A stretch of 64,000 nucleotides of DNA from Chrysemys picta bellii (lineage: Eukaryota; Chordata; Testudines; Emydidae): assembly GCF_011386835.1 (NCBI RefSeq), contig NC_088797.1, positions 34,905,583-34,969,582 on the forward strand, in the 5' to 3' direction. Below the pieces are notes generated by a model. That model did not search any database. It saw nothing but the letters and a program-made list of their open reading frames with translations, and was not told where the DNA came from. The position numbers and the translations under genes are program-made. Position 1 is the first letter of the stretch, and every line of letters begins with the position of its first letter. Below are positions 20,349 through 32,960 of the stretch, in pieces.

Positions 20349-21160
20349 GTTGCCCCTAACCTGACTCCCAAGCACCCACAACAGTCACTAGGCTGAGTTA
20401 AATGGTGCTTAAAACATGAGCTAGCTGGTCTGTCAGCAGCTGAGGGTTGAAGTGTGAGTGCTGCTGACGCTGGAGCTTGCAATGCAGCCGGGCTCAGCTA
20501 CTCTGTGCTGCCGATCCAGTCGCTGTGCAGCTAATCCAGTCGCTCTTTGCAGTTTGGTGTAGTGTTGTGACCACTCTCGCTTGAGCTAGGCTAACTGGAG
20601 TGTAGGTAACATGAGCCAATTTTGTGGTGAAGGCGAGCCCTTAGGTTGGAATTCAAGGTGCTTTTAGGTATTAATTGGGTATCAGTCACTGAAGGCAGCA
20701 TTCTAAACATTGCCTACTATAGTAACTGGGTATTAGGGGATTTCAGTCCTTCTGAAACTGGAAAGCCAGTTTCATTTCTTAACCTAGAATTCTGGTATTT
20801 GAGGTGAGGGGGGTGATTCATTTTCCTTACAGTCATTAGGGGCTTGATCCTGCCACTGAAATCTGTGTTCCTGTTGACTTCAGAGAGAGTAGTGCAGTAA
20901 AGTGGTCATGATAGCATTAACTGGGTTGGTTACTGAGTATTATGGGATGGAGCCATGCTTCACCCTCCCTCCCTTCTTGTTTAGTCAGGAATTTCCCCCC
21001 TACTCTTGTGAGGCAGTTAAACAAAGCAGCAAGTTCCCCATCCTGGCTTGCAGCCCTGTGAGTAGACTTATTTTTGTTGCAGAGTGGTCCCTTTGCAGAG
21101 TGTAGAAGCAGGCCCAGGTGAGCAATAGTGCTGCATTGTCCCACGAGTTTTAATCAGGTA
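20349..21160. other. No gene recognised; includes a short tandem duplication
   Basis: 'gatccagtcgctgtgcagcta' is partly repeated directly as 'atccagtcgctctttgcag' at about 20513-20546. Nothing else is supportable. Confidence 0.4.
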
Positions 21161-21383
21161 GATTGCATGGTCTAGTGGCTAGAATCTTGGACTGGGACTC
21201 AGGAGACCTGGGTTCTGTTCCCCAGCTTTGTCATTGGCCTGCTGAATGAGAAGTTACTTCCTGTTCTGTGCCTCAGTTTCCTCATCTGTAAAATGGGGAT
21301 AATGATGCTGACCTCCTCTATAAAGCACTTTGAGATGGACTGATGGCAAGTGCTATCTGAGGACTACGTGGTGGTGTTATTAA
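21161..21383 (+). mobile_element. MIR-type SINE, well preserved
   Basis: The tRNA-like head 'gtctagtggctagaatcttgg' and 'acctgggttctgttccccag' is followed by the MIR core 'gtgcctcagtttcctcatct' and 'gtaaaatggggataatga'. The 3' part 'ctataaagcactttgagat' and 'ggtggtgttatta' closes it. The order and spacing match MIR throughout. Confidence 0.85.
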
Positions 21384-21842
21384 GAACTGCTTCAGTGGAG
21401 ATTTATGCTTGTGCTTAACTTCATGCACATTGAGGAGTCCTGAGTCCATCAGAACCAGGGCCCACGTCAGGAAAGGAAAGAATTCAAAATAACAAAGATA
21501 ACAGTATGTGTAAAGTTTTCTGGAAACAGATAAGGTTTTGTCCAGCATTAAATTTAACTAAGGAAACGAAGCAATCCCTCTAAGAAGGGGAGTTGTGAGA
21601 ATTGGATAGTTTTTTCCAGGACATCTTAATTTTCAGTCACATACATTATTTGTTACTGGTTTATTGCTGCAGTATTCACAGTAATATGGATTTGGGGTTA
21701 TGTTGCCAGGGACTTGGTTTAGTGTGATGCACACCATCAGGCAAGACTTTTGCTAACTCTTATAAAACACACACACAATCAAAGAGAGAGGGAAAATAGT
21801 AAAATAATTACAGCTGAAAAATAGAGTAACCTTGTATTTCTA

Positions 21843-22074
21843 AAAAGCAACAGAGGGTCCTGTGGCACATTTAAGACTAACAGAAGTATTGGGAGCATAA
21901 GCTTTCGTGGGTAAGAACCTCACTTCTTCAGATGCAAGAAGAATCTGCATCTGAAGAAGTGAGGTTCTTACCCACGAAAGCTTATGCTCCCAATACTTCT
22001 GTCAGTCTTAAAGGTGCCACAGGACCCTCTGCTGCTTTTTACAGATTCAGACTAACACGGCTACCCCTCTGATA
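21843..22074. mobile_element. Foldback retroelement end (Penelope-like suspected) with 12-bp duplication
   Basis: Two 95-nt arms, 21842-21936 and 21946-22040, are inverted copies with about three mismatches and a 9-nt loop. The right arm is followed by 'acagattcagactaacacgg' and 'ctacccctctgata'. The flanks 21831-21842 and 22075-22086 are both CTTGTATTTCTA, a 12-bp target duplication as made by retrotransposition. I recognise the arm sequence as a repeat very common in turtles. Assignment to Penelope-like elements rests on the inverted terminal arrangement and is not certain. Confidence 0.7.
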
Positions 22075-22086
22075 CTTGTATTTCTA

Positions 22087-25000
22087 TAAAGTTTTAATTT
22101 TTTAAAAAAAGTTTAAGAGTTTTCAAGGGGGAAATTCCTTGAGTGAAAGTTTTTAAAATGGCATTCAGTGCTTTTGTTGAAAAAAAGAGAGAACGAATCA
22201 GTTTTAAGTAGCGGTTAAAGTTCAGTTCCAGGTTTGTGTTTTTGTAAAGAAACCAAGACAAACTCACCCAAAAGGAATGACAAGGGAAGAGAGGAAAAGA
22301 TAGCAAAAGATAGGTATCATGGTTATAGGGTGATCTGCCCTTTAGGGCCCCTTCCGGTCCCCCTCATTCAGTCCTCGAGTGAAGGGCCTGGCTTCTTCCA
22401 CCTCACTCTGGGTGGAACCATGTGGTCCAACCACTCTTAGCCTGGATCTCTGGGCTACCAGCCCCTGTTTACCAACTGTGCCAACCTGACAGGCACAATT
22501 GTGTTTGGCACCTGTAAGCCCTTTTCTTCTGGGTGGCTGAGACCAGTGAGCTGATTCTAGTGAATCCAAAGCAGCTTCTTCAAAACAAAGCATTATTTAT
22601 TCTTTCACTCAAAGGTACAGTACAAAGGGATAAAGCAAAAAGGCCTATGTGCATATTTTCCCCTACCTACCCCTTAATCTTCCCTTGCAAGCTTTAGTAA
22701 GCGCCATTCAGCTCAGTTACCTCCACCTGTGAGTTGGACAAATCAGACTGCATTGTTGCAACCTGTGAGTCTGTGTTAGAGATTCCCCTCTAGCTGCTGC
22801 TGACAGCTCATTCAACTCTCCCTTTCCCCCGCCCCTCTCCCCCACCCAGGCCAGCATCTTTAAGGTTTTAGCATCCCCTTGGATCCTAGGTTCAGCCTAG
22901 GAAAAGTAAACTTTGCCAGCCTGGCAAAGGGGCAGCTATCTTGTTCCATCAAAATCCCCAAATTCAAGCACGTTTTTGACAGCAAATATATGGCTATGCT
23001 CTTTCATATATTTTCAGAAGATTTAGTTTAATTTTTGTAACTGTACCAAAAGTTTTGCGAACCTGTAACTAGCTCTTGTAGCTGTTTACTTTATTTTAGT
23101 TGTTGAAGCAAATTTACCTCACAGAATGTTTTTACTTTAGTTTGGAGGGGTTTGTATAAATAACAAGTTCCCCCAACGTATGGAATTGTCAAGAAGCGCT
23201 CAGTTTTGCCCCCGCTCTGCTCCCTCAGCAGTCAGTGAGGAAACTCCCCTTGGCGTTCGTGAGAGCAGGATTAGCTGCATTTCATGCTGAGCAGTTCTGA
23301 AAATGCCACCAAATATGTCTATAGGTGAAAATGACAGCTAGCCACTTTTTACTCACTCTGAACAATTTGAAACCCTAGCCCTACAATGAGTTCTACATTC
23401 ATGTCAAGTTTCTCATGTGAGCAATCCCTATCGACTTCAGAGGACTACACACATGAGTAATAATACGTGTGTAAGAAGTTGCAGGACAGGGCCATACGAC
23501 TATGCCAGGGTAGGGTTTGCAGAACATAGTTATGTAATGTATAATGCATTATTGGTTTGAAAACAAGCATATCCTAGCAGTTATTTATATAGCATCTGTG
23601 AGCTCACACTTCTGCTGTATCTAATATTCTACTTCTCTCTTTGCAAAGCATCATGCCATTGTCTGTGTTGAAATTCTGGGAGCTGTAATGAATAATTGTC
23701 AGAATGTACAAGAAGAGAGTGTGAGAATGTCTGTCTGCTCTGGAAGATTTGGTAGATAACGGTCATGCAAGGCAAGAGAGATACAGCATGGTTAGAAACG
23801 TGAGGTGTTCGGCCATGATGTTTAAACTCTTTTGGACCTGATCCTGCAAGCAGAACTTCTGTTGAAGTCCATGGGAGCTCTGTACATTGAGGGATTGCAG
23901 GATCGAACCTTTTAGTTTTAAGTGTCCATATGTGTTTTACTTGTAATGCTACATTAAACCAGCTGTGTTGTCAACTGGTCAATTGGATATCACCAGTGGG
24001 CCCAGAGGCAATGATCTTTAGCTGCAGATGTATTTGTCATGTATTAGATTACATCATTTTCACTGTCTGCTTAGAGAGGAGAAAATAACTTTTCACAGTG
24101 TTTTAATACACATTGTCATCATGAAAATGCTTTCTGTATTTACAGCCATGGTGACATTGACCTTAGCTTCACTGTCTTTCTTTAAATCCATTATCGTCAA
24201 CTTGCTAGTCTTTGCCATATGTAAAAGTTAAATATTTTCATTGCAGCGTAGGATAGAGACCAGTTAATCAAGGAAGAGACTATATTCAGGGCTAGATTCT
24301 CAGTTGGAGTAAATCAGCGCAGCTTCATTTAAGTCAGCAGAGCTCCATCAGTTTATGCCTGCTGACAATCAAGCCATCAGTCATGTTATAAGTGTCTGAT
24401 ATAGTGAAAACCACTGGCTTTGTGCCATTGGGAAGTGCAAATATCACCAGCACATTTTTTCTTTTTAATGGTGCATTTCCTTCTTAATTTTCTCTCTCTG
24501 CCATCTGATCTCTGTCAGACATGAAAGGACTCATTGTGACACATCCCATCCTATGTAGTGGAGGAGAAAATTAGCTGCCTCCTGCAGCAGATGCCTGCAC
24601 TGATCCATTTAGTAAGGAGGATGTTGTGTGAGCAGAGCAGCCATACGCTGCCTTACAAATAAGTAGCTTCTGAGTTCAGTCTGTCAAGGATGCAGAAAAT
24701 GATGAATGAAAGACATGCACGTACAGTGATGGATAAAGCCAGTGCTCTATCTTAAAATACTGTAATAAACAAAAACTGTACATCTGTAATCACTTCTTTT
24801 TGACTGAATATTAATTTGCCATTTCTAAAACATCAGTATTTTTCTGGGCTACTGTATCTGGCCAGTAAGATCATAAAGCCCTATATGTGCAGAAAAAATA
24901 AATTACCTTCTGATTTAAATTTTTGCTTAATTGTCTCCTTGAACCTAATCATAAATAATTAACCTGCTAGTCCATAAAGAAAAAATAGCTTTGCATTAGG

Positions 25001-25567
25001 ATATGCACATAACATACCACACATTTATTTTGCTACATTGAGATTGGAGTAAGTAAACATACCCGAATGAAAAGAGAATATGAGAATTTCCACTTTTTCT
25101 CTTAATTGGACCTGGAAAGGTATTAGTACATTTATTTGGTGATATTTATTAGTTCCAACAGATCGAGGTGTCAGTTTAGGATCAAAAAGTGCCTCCTCAT
25201 AATGGTAATTGCATAAGAATAGAAACTTTGCTCATAATTTCTTTCTGATATTTCTGTGCCAAATTAATTCTAGTGCAACCAGTGACATTCTTGGATACAT
25301 GGCGCTCTGTTGTTGAAAGGGGTAAAAGTTGGTATTTCCATTAAGCATGACATGAAAGCGTGGTAAAAAGAAGACCATGTGTGTGGAAAGATTTGAAAAT
25401 GGATTAAAGATAAAATGTAAGAGCAAATAGGGAGCTGGTTGCAAAATCAAATGTAGGGAAAACAAAGAAGTGGTGTCAAATTTGCCGATCCTTACGACTG
25501 TTCTGCATGGTGAATGGAGAGAGGCAACCAGAAGAAAACCGGAGTAGTCTGTGAAGAATATACGTGC
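22087..25567. other. No gene recognised; possible old LTR or other repeat at 22340-22960
   Basis: 22340-22960 is a GC-richer block with 'cctttcccccgcccctctcc' and other repeat-like phrases, but I could not find ends. Decayed palindromic repeats occur at 23833-23910 and 24290-24375. No ORF is supportable. Confidence 0.35.
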
Positions 25568-25731
25568 TTTAGGGCACAGCTACACTTAAACTGCTGCATT
25601 GGTGTAGCTGCACCGCTCTAGTACTTTAATGAAGATGCTCTAAGATGATGGGAGAAAGCTCTCCTGTTGACGTAGTTAATCCACCTTCCTGAGTGGGAGA
25701 AGCCCTCCCACTGACATAGCGCTATCTACAT

Positions 25732-25732
<1 letters not shown>
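25568..25732. mobile_element. MITE fragment (agggcttgtctacact type)
   Basis: It starts 'ttagggcacagctacactta', continues 'gctgcattggtgtagctgca', 'gggagaaagctctcc' and 'gtagttaatccacctt', and ends 'catagcgctatctacatgg'. The order matches a turtle MITE family, but the right end is replaced by the GT microsatellite. Confidence 0.6.

Positions 25733-25768
<36 letters not shown>
25733..25768. repeat. (GT)n microsatellite
   Basis: About eighteen uninterrupted GT units directly at the right edge of the MITE fragment. Confidence 0.97.
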
Positions 25769-25773
<5 letters not shown>

Positions 25774-26329
25774 TGGTGGAAAAAACAATTAATAATTTTT
25801 TCTGGGTAAATATTGGGGTTTATTTTGGTGGACAGAAGGACAGGGGGGAAAAGTATTCAGTAGATTAATGCTTTGATAAGGGAATTCACTGTGGTTTGCT
25901 ACAGAACTCAAAACACAATGCCATCTCTGATCCCGAAATAAAACTTTTCAATTGAATAAACAGTTTACTGTTGAAGACTTAGAACTATTAGACTATAAAT
26001 ATTTACATTTAATAATTGGGCCACACATTTGCAGTGCATACACTCAACTTCATCCTTTTCTCCTTTTTAAACTTTTGAAATACTTCCTTGTGTTCTGAAA
26101 CATATGTGGCTACAGATTTTCATTTTCTTCCCATTTTAGTGTGTCTGATCTTTAAACTGTTATCTGCTAACAGCTTGATATGTGTACATGCAGGGTGTGA
26201 GATTCATCTGTACATTCGGATGTGCATGCGCTTCAGAGCTTGCGTGCCTGTTTGTTTATTATGTGTATCTTCTAGACTAATACATAACCTTACTTCAACA
26301 GGCAGGTTTGCATATACACACAGACTAAT

Positions 26330-26511
26330 AATAGAATATCAGGGTTAGAAGGGATCTCAGGAGGTCATCTAGTCCAACCCCCTGCTCAAAGCAGGGCCAA
26401 TCCACAGACAGATTTTTACCCCACTTCCCTGAATGGCCCCCTGAAGGATTGAACTCACAAGCCTGGGTTTAGCAGGCCAATGCTCAAACCACTGAGCTAT
26501 CCCTCCCCCTG
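26330..26511 (-). mobile_element. tRNA-derived turtle SINE (CrySINE type), minus strand
   Basis: The 3' tail in reverse complement, 'gaatatcagggttagaaggg' and 'tctagtccaaccccctgctc', is followed by the tRNA-like head 'aaggattgaactcac' (box B, 26446-26454 complement) and 'accactgagctatccc' (box A complement). It is a better-kept copy of the same family as 14345-14560, in the opposite direction. Confidence 0.88.
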
Positions 26512-26714
26512 ATATGTATACTGTAATACATATATCTCATGCAATATATTGTATTTCCTAATAAAACAAGTTATTTTTTTATATATTTGAATGATTCAAA
26601 AGTAGGGTGAAAATCGGGGAAAAAAACAAATAATACTTTTTGTAAAACCCAGGATTTTTACGGTAGAAATCAGTTTAAACTGAAAACGAAGGGGCTTAAC
26701 TATATTGCAACAAT

Positions 26715-27090
26715 ATGAAAAAGATCTTGAAGTAATGATGGATACCCATATAAACACATCTCTACAGCCTGTAGAGGCAGTTTAATAAGGCCAATTCAGG
26801 GCTCAGCTGGAGCAGGAAAATAGATGCTGAAGAATGTTGTGATGAGATATTATTTCAGTTCTCTGATTATTTCCAGGTTGGGGTCAAATATTCAGTTTTG
26901 GCCACTATATTTTAAAAAGATTTTGCACCTCTTTGAAAAATACCCAGAGGAGGGCACGAAAGGGATGCTGAGTACTGATAGTGATAAGCTACAAGATGAG
27001 GCTACACCATGAAGAGGAGAAATATCCAAGAACGGCTATGGGAGTTATTTGTATAATTTATACAAAAGGACATTGCCAAGATTGTTCTTA
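26715..27090 (+). mobile_element. CR1 LINE 3' region, sense, old
   Basis: It carries the CR1 3' order 'gatcttgaagtaatgatgga', 'ggccaattcagggctcagct', 'ggttggggtcaaatattc', 'agttttggccactatatttt', 'tacccagaggagggcacga', 'gaggagaaatatccaag' and 'aacggctatgggagtt'. There is no open frame of length. Confidence 0.65.
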
Positions 27091-29489
27091 ATGTTCTAAA
27101 ATAATTGTCATTATTATTATAACCGTCCTTTAGTGAAAAATGGAAGAGAAAATGATTTCCTTACTAAATACCTTCCTGACTTCCCCTCTTTTTGCATACA
27201 ATTAGTATTGGGGTTACTAGTGTGTGCAGAGCTGTTGGCTTTAACCTATTTTAAAGCAAAAAAGAGCATGGAAAAAGCCTGCACGCTATGGAAAGTAGTT
27301 GCATGTAGGCTCTACAAATTATGTAACAAAAAAAGTGCAAGGTACTGTGAGCAAAATCTGGAGCCAACCAAACATTGCAGTGTTTTTTCAAGTAAAATTT
27401 TAAGTGGATAATGCCTATCCATATTATGGTTGTTAGTCAATAGGGTGGTGTTAACAGGCATTGGAATGAAGGCAAACCACAGATACATAATATCAGAAAA
27501 TCCTCACTTGGACGGACGGATGCGCGTGCACACATGCACGCACAACCCCCCCCACACCCCACCCCACCCCCGCCAAACTGCTTGTTTTGTAAACTTACCT
27601 GTTTTGGAATGTTTATTATCTGTAGAATGTCAGGAAGGTACATTTTCCCCAGTGTATTGCATTGAAGAATTAGGTGTATTATGCTTTTCTTTTCCACCTT
27701 CCAAAGTAGTGTCAAGTTTTACCCAGGGCTGGTGGCAGAATGCTTGATTTGATGGATTGGTGGTCTGAGCTAGTGCAGCAGATCTTGTATTCCTAAAAGA
27801 ATGGCTCTCTGTGCAAATTACAGCATGCAGAAGCTGTTGAACAAATTGCGGCTTGCTTAAAAAAAGGTTGGCGGCGGGATATACTGGCAGCGCTATGCAA
27901 TCCCATACTGGGGATCCGCGTTTGTGGCCAAAGTGGTGTGGAAGTAGCACGCTGGTCTTGGTGGGGAGAGAACGCCTTATGAATTTGTTGAACAATTTCT
28001 TCTGCTCGATGCGCAGAGTTGCACTGACAATCTGCAGTGGAGAGTCACTCTGATGCAGAGCATTTGAAGGGGACAGTTTATCCTACCTGAATATCTATTG
28101 ATTTCCATTAATCTGTCTATGTATCTGTGTGGCAGTGATAACTAAAGTATCCAAGCATTTATGCTTAGGTGGGAAATGTGGGAGATCCTCACGGACCCCT
28201 GTCTCCTAAAATACATCTTAAAAAGAAGGTGTGGTCAGTCATATTTGCTTTATCCATTCCCCTGCTCCAAGCGCTCTAAAGCTTCCAGGCTTGAATATTT
28301 TATATTTTTCCCTGTAACAAAATCAGGGTTTTTAAACCTTACTCTGAACACTTTTAAAAGCAGAATTTCCAGCAAGTGTGAAGAAGGAAGGAATTTTGGG
28401 GGCTCTAAGAGTATCTTTCAGTTGTTTTTTCATCTTTACCTTGAGAACAGTTACCGTTATGCAAAATTTTAAATGCACACTATTCCCAGTTGTGTTATTT
28501 GTTTGCTACTGCAATTCTCCGTGTGCTTTTCCCTATATATTTTTAAGTGCAATGAGTGTCAAAGAGTGAGGCTTCATATATTCTTAGATTATTAGGAAGA
28601 TAAACTCTTAAAAAAGGTATAGGAAATGCAAAAAGTTAAGTTAGAATAGGCCTACGATTTTACATGCACGAACGTCTGGAAATTTAAAGTGCAATTTAGC
28701 AATTGCACGTTCAAACAAACTCGTGTTTGACTGTGTGATGAATAGATTACACAGTCGCTTAAAAACCTGAGCACTCCCTAAGGCTCTGATTCAGCAGTCC
28801 ATTCCTGTTCCACAAAGCCAGCCTAACCTTATATAAATGCTTAAGTTGCTTTACTGAATAGGGATGGACTTAAGTATGGACTTAAATGCCAAGTTGAACT
28901 GAGGCCTATGCATTTGCTCTGCTCTGTAGAACATATAATATGAAATTCATGATGCCAGGGTCCTGAAGAAAAGGTCTGCTAGGGGCTGCTACTGAGTTTA
29001 AAATAGGAGGAGACTCTGCAGGGTTAGAATAGCTTGTTAGGAAGGGTGATGGGTTCAGACTCAGAGCTTCAAGAGCTGTGTGCAGTGGTTATGTATAGGT
29101 GCATATTAGCATGTGTGTGTATCTAGATATCTTCCCTCAATGGCAAATCCTGTACCCTCCTGTGTGGCTGTGCGGGACATCCAGGTAACAGAACCGGATG
29201 GTGCGCGCATAGGAAGGTAGAGCAGATCTGAGTAGCTGATGCAGGAGACACCCCATGTGTGCCACAGAACTATGCAGGGTTATGCCATCAGTGCCTGGAA
29301 CTGTTGGGTTCTGAAGGGGAGACAGGGTGGCTCAGGTCAGGACTGGGGTAGGATAGGACAGGATTGCTGTCATGCAGATCCAATAGACATAGCTTCCCAC
29401 AGAGTGGAGGTGCAGGGACAACCGGGATTACTGTGGCCCTAGCGCTGCTGAATGGCTGTGTGGAAGGATTTCTTCTTCCCCATTCACTA
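27091..29489. other. No gene recognised
   Basis: Several open frames of 90-121 codons (27133-27411, 27630-27995, 28161-28472) lack motifs and homologous-looking content. A C/A-rich low-complexity run lies at 27540-27575, and a decayed palindromic repeat at 28780-28905. Confidence 0.4.
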
Positions 29490-29653
29490 AGGGCTTATCT
29501 ACACAGGGAAACTGACCAGCATAATAATAATGGTGTAATTATACTGGTGTAACTCCCTACGCAGACACTCTTATTCTGGAATAAGGGGAATTATGTTGGT
29601 ATAACCACAGCAGTATGTGTATATGGGTAAATTTTTTCATGTAGACAAGCCCT
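29490..29653. mobile_element. MITE (agggcttatctacaca ends)
   Basis: The left end agggcttatctacaca and right end catgtagacaagccct form an imperfect inverted pair. The inner arms 'ggtgtaattatactggtgta' and 'tggtataacca' are also partly complementary. No target duplication was found (attcacta against cagactgg). Confidence 0.65.
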
Positions 29654-31900
29654 CAGACTGGTACTCAGGATTGATGTGAAAGGGATAGAGGGAGGGGCAT
29701 TATTTAGCTCTCTGCACCCACTTAAAGTAACATCTGGTACATGCATGGTGTGCTATTTCCATTCACCCACAGCTTGGTTAATTCTTAACTTTCTTTTTTC
29801 AAACATACCCAATATCCTCCTCCGCTGCAGATCTCAGACAGGCCAAGGCTGGAGTTTAAAATCGAAACCAGTTTTGTTAAGTGTGAACCAAAAATGCATC
29901 TGAGCATCTTAGCATTGGGAAAATACCAGTTGTTTTCACACAGAAAACAAGAATCGCCTCCAAGCTGGAAACAAGAGTGAGAAATGTCAGCCCCTGGCAA
30001 AGTTGTAAGCCACGGAAAATGTGGGTGTTAGTCACAAATAGGCTTGGTAATTTGTCACAAAGCAAGATTTATTGGCAAATAACTTGTATTCTGGCAGTGC
30101 GCATAATGCACCCAGACACACGACACATACAGGAAGATCTGGTCCCAGCCACAAAGAGGTCACAATCCAAGAAGCGCAAGATGTTTTAAAATAGTGGTAA
30201 ATACATTTTTCCTATTCAGCTAGAGGTTAAATCACGACTCTCCATGTGGTCTGTCTAGGGGAGACAGCTGTTTGTTTTACACAAGAGCACATCTTACTGC
30301 CAGCCAAGGAGCAGCATTTCTGTTAGCTTCGGAAGCAGCTGTTTGCCCATTTCTGAGCCAAGGAAATGAAGCGGGAGGGGTGTAAGTGCATGCCATGGAG
30401 CCTGTGGTGGGGACTGTGGATAGGAAGTGAAATGGGAGAATGGTTAAAGTCATGGGGCAAATCCTCCATGAGTGTAAATTGCCATAGCTGACTTCAGTGG
30501 AGCTATGCCAATTTACACCAGCTTGAGATGTGACCCGTGCATCTTTAAAATGAAACAGGTATTTAGAGAAGAGCAGGGACATAAGGTTGTCAGTGAAAGC
30601 AACTGCATTTGTTTAGCAGGCAGACCTGCCCTTGAATGGCTATTGGTTCAGCTGGCTTTTGTTGAGACCATTCTCTCTTTTTGCAGCTCTGTCTGAAGAG
30701 CTAATAAAGTAAGAAGGGTGAAAGAGCATAGGGTTATGCGAGTCAGAACACTGAATGATGATGGTGCTTTGCAGGTCATAGGTGCTCACTGCCAAAAAGG
30801 TAAAGGTAGAAAATAGCAATGATTCTAGCGTTAATAATTCCAGCATTCTTGACTCGGCAAGGTATATTCTTTTATACAAATAGTACCGCAGAATGGTGCA
30901 GCAGTTTAGACTGGAATGTATCTTAATGTATGCTTTCCTACTTCTGTTTTGAGCTATCTGGAATTTCCCTTAAAATCCTTGCTGGCCTCCTAATGGCTAG
31001 GCAGAGCTGAAAAACTGCACATTTCCTGCCATTTACCAAAGGTAGCAAGTTACTTGTAGGCTCAGCAGAGCGGACTTCTTTCATGACCATTGGAAGCAAT
31101 ACAGACGCTGTGATTTGCTCATCCCCCACTAGGGGCTAATGCCTGTTTATAGCTGAGAACAGAAACAAATGTTAACTTGCTCACTAGTGAAACCGATATC
31201 TCCAGGAGTAGACAGGCCAGTGTGTACCTACTGTCATTGCTCTGTTGAACCACATCATAGTAGTTCTGCGTGATTTAGAGCATATATTGCAACAATTAAA
31301 GGGAACAGTGTTATGCTGTGCAGTGTTACTGTTAAAGAGTATATTATAAAATGACAACCACTGGGGAATCTATCAAAATTGCAGTTGCAGATGTATAATA
31401 TTCCTACATCATGGGCAGTTTTATAATACGTCATGGGCTTTGTGTGACTGTGTTTACTCGATGGTTTTACCTTGGCAAAGTGAGCCTGTTGCAGTGATGC
31501 TGCCCGTATGTTTTTCTGACATGCTGGTTTTGAATGAAGAAGCGAGGTGTAAGGGGACTACTGAAGTTGTACCTAATCTTTTCCCTACCTATTTGCAAAG
31601 CTTATCTAATGCACTTACCTGCTTCTTTTAATTTATTTCATTTAAAGTTAGTCTCAGCAGTTTTACAGACACAGTGATATAAATGCACAACTGCACTGTA
31701 AATGTTACGCACTGGGTGTTGGGTCTGTTTAAGGTGCATGGCATTATAGTGCTGTATTAGAGGGACAACTCATGAGCTCAGTCACCTGTACCCAGTAAGC
31801 ACTGGTGCAGTTCCTACTTGTCACACCCTGACCACAGGACCAGTTCTGTGCCGTCCTTGTGCCTGGTGTAATTTAGATCAGCCTCAGGACTGTTCTAGGC
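29654..31900. other. No gene recognised; one clear palindromic repeat at 30455-30537
   Basis: Open frames up to 101 codons have no motifs. The segment 31865-31895 ('gtgtaatttagatcagcctc') resembles 49160-49200, suggesting a shared old repeat. Confidence 0.4.
30455..30537. repeat. Palindromic interspersed repeat
   Basis: The arms 'gtgtaaattgccatagct' and 'agctatgccaatttacacc' are nearly perfectly complementary around a 'gacttcagtgg' centre. The outer arms 'ggcaaatcctcc' and 'gagatgtgacc' are decayed. This is the best inner hairpin of the family in the window. Confidence 0.65.
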
Positions 31901-32960
31901 CAGTGATTCTCAACCAAGGGTATATGTACCTTGGGGGTGTGCAGAGATCTTCCAGGGATACATCAACTCATCTAGATATTTGCCTAGTTTTACAACAGAC
32001 TATATAAAAAGCATTAGCAAAGTCAGTACAAACTAAAATTTTATACAGACAATGATGTGTTTATACTACTTTATATACCGGGGTGGGCAAACTTTTTGGC
32101 CAAGGGCCATATTGGGGTTGCAAAATTGGATGGAGGGCCAGGTAGGGAAGGCTGTGCCTCCCCAAACAGCCTGGCCCCCGCCCTCTATTTGCCCCCTTCC
32201 AATTCCCACCCCCTGACTGCCCCCCTCAGGACCCCTGACCCATTCAACCCCTCCTGCTCCTTGTCCCCTAACTGCCCCCTCCCGGGACCTCCTGCCCCCA
32301 ACTGCCCCCTGGGAACCCACCCCCATCCAACCACCCCTGTTCCCCGTCCCCTGACCGCCCCCCCCCAGAACCTCTGCCCCATTCAACTGCTCCCCGCTCC
32401 CTGTCCCCTGAATGCCCCCTGGGGCCCCCCGCCCTTTATACAACCCCCCCCCCCGGCCCCGGCCCACTTACCATGCCAAGCAGAGCATGCAGAGCAGCAT
32501 GTCTGGCTGCCGCGCTGGCCAGAGCCAGACACGCTGCTGCTCTGCTCAGCAGGAGCGCGCAGCTCCGCCACCCAGAGCGCTGCCCACGCGGCGGCGTGAC
32601 TGCGGAGGAGGGGGGACATCAGGAGAGGGGTTGGGGGCTAGCCTCCCTGGTCGGGAGCTCAGGGGCCGGGCAGGACAGTCCCGCGGGCCGGACGTGGCCT
32701 GCGGGCCATAGTTTGCCCACCTCTGCTATATACTATATACTGAATGTAAGTACAATATTTATATTCCAATTGATTTATTTTATAATTATATTGTAAAAAT
32801 GCAAAAGTCAGCAATTTCTCACTAACAGTGTGCTGTGACACTTGTGTATTTTTATGTCTGATTTTGTAAGTAGTTTTAAGTGAGGTGAAACTTGTGGGTA
32901 CACAAGACAAATCAGACTCCTGAAAGGGGTACAGTCATCTGGAAAGGTTGAGAGCCACTG
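31901..32960. mobile_element. hAT-like MITE containing a nested hAT-like element
   Basis: It begins cagtgattctcaaccaaggg and ends 'ggaaaggttgagagccactg', an inverted pair typical of hAT termini. The body is AT-rich with 'gtgtgctgtgacact' and similar segments. The inner element at 32078-32725 splits it, so the outer element alone is about 410 bp. The flanks (ttctaggc and ctagaggc) match only partly, so its insertion is old. Confidence 0.7.
32078..32725. mobile_element. hAT-like element nested in another hAT-like element
   Basis: It begins ccggggtgggcaaacttttt and ends agtttgcccacctctg (canonical caggggtgggcaaac). The flanking sequence is TA-rich; ttatatac and ctatatac match at 7 of 8, but the repeat context makes this weak. 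The body is very C-rich and gives long Pro-rich open frames on both strands that are not genes. The phrases 'gcgggccggacgtggcctgc' and 'gggccatagtttgccc' are the family's signature 3' end. Confidence 0.75.

Noticed and set aside
21946..22000. Hammerhead-ribozyme-like core (CTGAAGA at 21951, GAAA at 21976, small GC-TTAT-GC loop)
   Set aside because: The residues around the cut site fit in part, but the sequence before CTGAAGA does not pair with the sequence after the cleavage position, so stem I cannot form. The match is probably fortuitous or a relic.
21842..22040. microRNA precursor
   Set aside because: The hairpin is far longer than a miRNA precursor and is explained by an inverted duplicate of a transposable element end.
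32057..32800. Pro/Gly-rich open frames of up to 180 codons
   Set aside because: They are inside the C-rich nested hAT element and open in several frames at once.
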